Shown here one piece after another: positions 59,027-64,000 of a stretch of DNA of 64,000 bases. The translations under genes and the position numbers were made by a program. Within the stretch, counting starts at the first letter, position 1, and each line of letters begins with the position of its first letter. Below the pieces are notes generated by a model. That model saw nothing but the letters and a program-made list of their open reading frames with translations, ran no database searches and was not told where the DNA came from. Origin of the DNA: Heterodera schachtii (taxonomy: Eukaryota; Nematoda; Chromadorea; Rhabditida; Heteroderidae); contig SIJG01000005.1 of the NCBI GenBank assembly GCA_023374025.1, forward strand, positions 1,925,245 through 1,989,244. Reading direction: 5' to 3'.

Positions 59027-59680
59027 TAGGGTTTGTAATTATATGGATATAAAAACTCGAAATATGGCCATAAAATATGGACAAAAAATCGCGAAATATG
59101 GACATAAAATAGCAAAAATATGGACATAAATTTTTCCAAATGTAGGGTATGATTTCTCAAAATTTCTTCAAATTCATTAAACGCAAAGTAAAACTTTCAG
59201 AAATGGCTAAATATTGTATAAAAACTCGTTTTAGAGAAAAAATAAGCTATTTCTTGAGAAAATCGACCAAAAATCGAAATTTTCCATTTTTTGCTTATTT
59301 TTGACATAAATTAACCAATTTTTTAAGAAAATTTAAATTTCATCAATTTTTTCGACAAATTCTGCTAAAAAATTATTTTTTTTGAAAATTTTCTGGTCCT
59401 TAGGGGGTCAAAAAGGCCAATTTAGCTGATGGGGGCCGTTCTAATAGAGGTTTTTTGAAAAATGCCAAAATATGGACATAAAATATGGATAAAAATGCGA
59501 AAATATGGAAAAATATGGAAATATGGACATAAATCACGAAATATGGAAAAATATGGAAAATATGGATATGGAAAGTCATCCTAGAAGCTTCAAAACAAGC
59601 TAAAAACATGTTTTTCGTGCGTTTTAGGCCTCCTACAGTCCAGGAAAAAAATATGGATTTCCATATAATTACAAACCCTA
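59027..59680. mobile_element. hAT-like MITE, TAGGG-end family, copy 2
   Basis: Inverted ends TAGGGTTTGTAATTATATGG are flanked by a perfect 8-bp duplication, ATAATTAT, at 59019-59026 and 59681-59688. Many ATATGGACATAAA words fill the interior. It is closely related to the element at 166-865. Confidence 0.88.
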
Positions 59681-59688
59681 ATAATTAT

Positions 59689-61030
59689 GCAATCAATGTA
59701 AAAAAACAAACAAAAAAATATAGGAATAAATAGGATAAAAAAGAGGAAGAAGCACAAAAAATGCAATAATAAAAAGCAGAGAAACAAATAATAAAAAAAG
59801 AACATTTGAAAGGAAGAAAAAGGGAAGCAAAGAAAGGAAGAAAGGCAAGGCAATTAATGTGAGTTGTTTTTGAGAGATTCTGCTGGACAAAGATTTGTGT
59901 GTGGTGCGCAACGAAAAAATAGTTGTTGTGTACATATAAAAAAGGAAGAGAAGATGAAGAAGAAGGAAGAAGGAGAAGGAAGAACACGTTTTCTTCGCAT
60001 TTTGTGCTGGAGGGGAAGAAAAGGGAATTTTTTGGGAGTTTTGCAATTATTTAAAAAAATGATAAAAATTAATTAAGTTTAACAGAATATAATAGAAATT
60101 AAAATAGTGCATCTGCTAATTAAAGAGGCCAATTTCAATGTCCGACTACAAACGAAAAAAAAATTGTCTCCTTTTTATTTAATTAAAAATTTTTTCTTTG
60201 TCGTTTGTCGACCATTTGTCGGTGGTTCCGTTTTAATTGTTTATTTTTCAAAGAAACGAGCAAATAAATATCTTTGTATAATTCTATGGCCATAATATTT
60301 TTTATTAGTCTAAAAATTTTTTTTCAAGTTTTTTGGAAATTTCAGATGAATATAAAATTTAGGGCTACCGAATGATATGAACTGTGAGATAGGAGGGTCC
60401 AAGTTTGCTGTTTGTCTTGCCGAAGCCTTAGGAATTTCATTTTCACATTTAATTTCTTAATTTTATTTCGCATTTAAGTTTTTCCGTAATAAAGCCATCT
60501 AAACTGTGTAACCAGCGAGTGTGGGAAGGAAATCCTGGGCTTTATCACCCCATGGACCCCTCCTTCGGGAATATGTGGCACTTTCCCCATTCCCTCCCCT
60601 TATTCGAAATCCAATTCTCAACGCCAGTACGCCACAGCGCACGGCAGCGCCACTATACCAAGAATGGTTAAGGTTTTTTTTCTACGAAATTATTAGCGTT
60701 AAATTACAGATATTAATTAAGGATGAAAGGGTAATTAAAACAAAATTGGGTAGAGATTAAATTTTATATTTTCGATATTTGGAGGCAGTTTAACAAATTA
60801 TTATTTGTCGGCGTATGGTCAGCAAGGGCATTTCAGTGATGCAGACAATTTTAATTACCTATTTAATTCGAAACGATACATTTAACTACAAAAAAAAGAA
60901 GCAAAAATGAACTAGATCATCACAAAGTAATGATGAAATGAATTTAAGATGCTCTTCTCTTTCGTCTTTTTTTCATCCAACAAATTAAAATTCGCTTTTA
61001 TCCGTAATTTTATCTTTTCTGCTCATAATT
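59689..61030. other. Intergenic region upstream of the second receptor
   Basis: No gene is supported. 60510-60670 is more GC-balanced and open on both strands, but no family or splice context was found. The promoter of the receptor starting at 61031 is expected at the right end. Confidence 0.4.
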
Positions 61031-62808
61031 ATGTCAACAAATTCAACGAATCAGCAGCAGGTAAAAAGTAAATCGAAACAGCACAATTCCCCCATTTCAC
61101 CACCAAAAAGGAGGTTGCTTTTGTTCCACCAATTGAAGCCGTTTTAATTGGCCTAAATGCGTTCATTTGCTTTATTGGAATTGCACTAAACGCGTCACTT
61201 GTCCATGTGACTGTGAAAAGAAAGTGCTGATATTTATAATTTAATAATTCATTAAATTATTAATAAAATTGCAAATTTCTTGGGCATTTTTAATTATTTT
61301 GACTGGATTTCCTAATATAAATTTATTTTAATTTTGTTATCAATTTGCTGATCAAGACTCTCCATTCCCAATGCAACATTCTGATCTCTTTGTATGCTTT
61401 CTTCGCCATTTTCCTCCTCGGCGGATTGTGTGTTAAATTTTTCATCTTTCTTTTCGGCATCAATTACATCACACTTGAACATTGCTATTACATTCAATTC
61501 GTTAGCTTATCCGCAAGCAGTTTCGCATTAGTAATGCAATTGTGCATCGGATTGGACCGATTAGCCGGTGTTGCGTTTCCAATTTGGTAACAGTTAAAAT
61601 AGTTAAACTTCGATGGGGAGGATTGTTTACAGGAATTAATTAAAAAGTTGAAAGGAATGAAAGAATGACTGTTTTCAGGTACAAAATAAATGGCAAATAC
61701 ACAGTTTTCAAAATTTTGATTGGCATTTGTGTGATCAAAGTGATCGTTGACAAATGCATCCAGTTTTACGGGAGCTCCAAACATTGGGAAACGTTTGTTA
61801 ATTGGAATATTTCATTTTCAATTGTTTGGTTTAGATTGGTCAGATTTGATCTTGCCGATCCGGCAAATCAGCCGGAAATCATTAATTACACAGCAAACAA
61901 CACACTGATTATAAATGTTGCCGAACTTATATGCTACGCAATGATTTGGTTGATCACTTGGTGCCGAAATGCACAGGGTCAGTCAAACAATAATTAATTA
62001 ATTAATTAATTAATTACACATGGAAAATATGCAATCAACAGTTTATTTGTGTTAGAGAAAGAATGCAACCTATTTATAGACCATTCTTTTTGAATTCTTA
62101 TGATTAGGGATTCCATTTTTAATTAAGCACAAAAAGCCCGCAATAGGCAAAACTAGGCATTATAAAAGTCATCGCAGACAATCTAAACCAAGCTGAAAAC
62201 GCGTTTTTCGTGCTTATCTGAGTGTATCAAGTGTGCAGAAAAGGTTTATTATTTTAATATTATTTAATTTTAGTTTATTGAAAATAAACCGGTTAATTGA
62301 TTTTGTAATTTTTAATAACCACTTTTTCTTTTAATGTTTCTCCATTGGCTTTCAGTTTTCTCAGAAGAGCATGGCAAAAGGCTGCTCCATTCGCTCAGTC
62401 TGATCATAGCGATTAATCTCTTCTTTTACATCGGAGTTTGATAATATTTAAGTTTATTTAAATTACTTTTCTTGTTAAGAATGCCATTTTGTTCATTTTT
62501 GCAATTGATTGGTTCAATTTGAGCGCATTTACGGCCACTCACATTTTTATGCCCATTGATCTTATTTTCAATAGGCCATTGCAGCAGTGCGCCAATCCTT
62601 TTCATTTGCAGGCAATTCAATATTTAAATTTGACAGTCTAATTTAAAAATTAAAATGATTAATTACTTAAATTAATTGTCCATTAAGCCTGGAGTATCGT
62701 CGCGCATTCCGTGCCACCTTTCGGCCAAAGAATGAGGTGACATCAGTCCAACACACTTTGCAACGCCAAATCATTGTGACGAATATTCGCAATGTGGCCA
62801 ACTATTAA
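61031..62808 (+). CDS. Serpentine chemoreceptor, srsx-like, last joins uncertain
   Basis: A seven-helix chemosensory receptor. The clear exons are 61031-61060, 61111 to about 61200 (first span), 61357-61586, 61679-61977 and 62356-62435. 3' blocks follow, ending at TAA 62806-62808. Exon 3 has HSQCNILISLYAF after the first loop and CIGLDRLAGVAFPIW at the DRY-like position, completed by Trp-Tyr across a phase-2 intron. This is typical of the srsx family. The last block has SLEYRRAFRATFRP, the usual end of the seventh span. The exon 2-3 join works only if exon 2 stops at its VH codons. The seventh-span join (around 62638 to 62697) would need a non-GT donor. So the 3' half may be mis-sequenced or decaying. 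Confidence 0.78.
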
Positions 62809-63175
62809 TGAGGAACACCAACAAAAACGCACAAAAATGATGATACTGAAGAGACTGAGTTAAAAGTAAAAAATGGTTATCCGCAAAAAGTGCTTATGAG
62901 GGAGGTTGCCCGATCCGAGCCCTGCTTTAACCACTAAAATGGCGGATGTGACTTTCTTAAAATCACCACCAAACCCATTTTTTCTTAGCCAAATTTTGTT
63001 TGTAATCCATTTTTCAATTTTTCTTCCAAATTGCCAGTTTTGGGAATTTGTTAAAAAAGATGAAAAAATTCCAAATTTTTTGCTCTTTTATTTTGAAATC
63101 CAATTTTTCTTTTTATTTTTACCTTAATTAAGTGAATTCTAAATACTTTTAATTGCTTTCAAATCGACCCCTTTC
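62809..63175. other. Spacer before the 5S rRNA gene
   Basis: AT-rich. It holds the receptor 3' UTR and any upstream element of the 5S gene. No other feature is seen. Confidence 0.45.
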
Positions 63176-63294
63176 GCTTACGACCATACCACGTTGAAAG
63201 CACGCCATCCCGTCCGATCTGGCAAGTTAAGCAACGTTGGGCCTTCTTAGTACTTGGAACGGAGACGTCCTGGGAATCGAAGGTGTTGTAAGCT
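63176..63294 (+). rRNA. 5S ribosomal RNA
   Basis: The 119-nt sequence begins GCTTACGACCATACCACGTT and ends GTTGTAAGC, which pair as helix I. It carries the conserved block CGTCCGATCTGGCAAGTTAA and TACTTGGAACGGAGACG with the internal RNA polymerase III promoter. A T-run (from 63294) follows at once as terminator. It matches nematode 5S RNA as I remember it, with a few differences in the 63240-63285 half. Only one copy is in the window, and it stands alone, so a dispersed gene or a diverged copy are both possible. Confidence 0.93.
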
Positions 63295-63512
63295 TTTTTC
63301 TTCTTTTTTATTTTTATTTTGTAAGAAAAAGAATTTATTTTTGTAAAAAAGTAAAAACAAAAAATAAAAGTGAATTTAAAAAAGCAGAAAATTATTTGAT
63401 TAACAAATACACATCATAAAATAATATAAAAAATAAAAAATAAAATAAATAAAAAAAGAATTAATTAATTAAATGAATGAATCGCCCTTTTCCGTTGTTT
63501 CTTCGGCTTTCT
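63295..63512. other. Spacer between 5S rRNA and the SPRY gene 3' end
   Basis: A/T-rich spacer. The two genes converge here. No further feature is seen. Confidence 0.4.
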
Positions 63513-63814
63513 TCAAAGAGTGGCCAAATTGAATTTGAAACTTGGCCCAAAGTTCGCCTCAACTTTGTCGCCAGTCCACAGAGAAACGCATGGAAACAGA
63601 GAATTGATGGGAGATGTAGTGAAAAAAGAGTAGTCATCTGACAAATTGAAATTTAATTATTTGCTTTTTTTGTTTTTGTTTGGCCCACCGATTCGTCGGC
63701 CATTCTTCGTCAAAAAGATCTGTCGAGTGGCCAAAGAAACGCCACATCCGACCACATCTCCGGTGGAAAATGCTGGCGATTGGAATGCCAATGCGCCGTC
63801 CGATGGCATTGGCA
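63513..63814 (-). CDS. SPRY-domain protein, 3' end only (RanBPM- or SPRYSEC-like)
   Basis: Two exons, 63689-63814 and 63513-63637, join in phase through a GT-AG intron. They give the last part of a SPRY/B30.2 domain: [28 protein letters not shown], then [19 protein letters not shown] and a stop at 63513-63515. The GDVVGCG and ANFGP words are hallmarks of the RanBPM-type SPRY domain, a protein-interaction fold. Cyst nematodes carry large families of secreted SPRY proteins (SPRYSECs). Whether this gene has a signal peptide cannot be told, because its 5' part lies beyond the right edge. The first visible exon needs a phase-1 partner upstream, not found before 64000. Confidence 0.85.
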
Positions 63815-64000
63815 CTTATTATTAATATTGCATATAAAATTTTTTATTAACTCTTTAAAAAAATCATGCCTTATTTATGTAAATTTTCTTTATTTAGTAA
63901 TGCCTCTTTCTGCGTTAGTGCAAAAAATTAACAAAGAAAAGGCCATTAAACGATTTTAAATATTATAAAATGGCACCAAAATGAGTGGAAAGAAAAAAGA

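Noticed and set aside
63510..63825. Plus-strand frames that look like a receptor tail
   Set aside because: The minus strand of the same bases gives an in-phase SPRY domain, which is far better supported.

Overview
The window looks like nuclear DNA of a nematode, probably a tylenchid plant parasite. It is AT-rich and packed with non-autonomous DNA transposons. Genes have many short introns, and several introns appear to start with GC instead of GT. A nematode-type 5S rRNA gene, an innexin and serpentine chemoreceptors fit this. The tylenchid/cyst-nematode placement is inference. It rests on the GC-AG introns, a SPRY gene like those expanded in cyst nematodes, and two unfamiliar secreted proteins. 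All gene models were assembled by hand from open frames and splice signals. Where every exon joins in phase, the model is strong.

Layout, left to right. 4.2-5.5 kb (-): decayed FtsH/AFG3-type metalloprotease. 8.0-11.7 kb and 13.7-15.2 kb (+): two paralogous five-exon genes for small secreted proteins with matching intron phases. 16.3-21.7 kb (-): innexin with a long C-terminal tail. 22.8-23.8 kb (-): unrecognised gene with an apparent one-base frameshift. 25.5-27.4 kb (-): complete ribosomal protein L15. 29.3-30.7 kb (-): complete 307-residue serpentine receptor. 35.6-36.4 kb (+): unknown 219-residue membrane protein. 39.8-48.7 kb (-), perhaps extending to 54.9 kb: MYRF-type membrane-tethered transcription factor. 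61.0-62.8 kb (+): second serpentine receptor. 63.2 kb: 5S rRNA. 63.5 kb to the right edge (-): 3' end of a SPRY-domain gene.

Between and inside the genes lie at least 16 elements with inverted ends and 8-bp target duplications, together about 10.8 kb. They behave like hAT-type MITEs. One is only 61 bp, one carries another element inside it, and five share a GC-rich near-palindromic block. Three sit in introns of the first secreted-protein gene, while its paralogue has none. The genes do not form an operon or a common pathway.

Several apparent frameshifts fall in homopolymer runs and may be sequence errors. Functions are inferred from remembered family motifs, without database searches.
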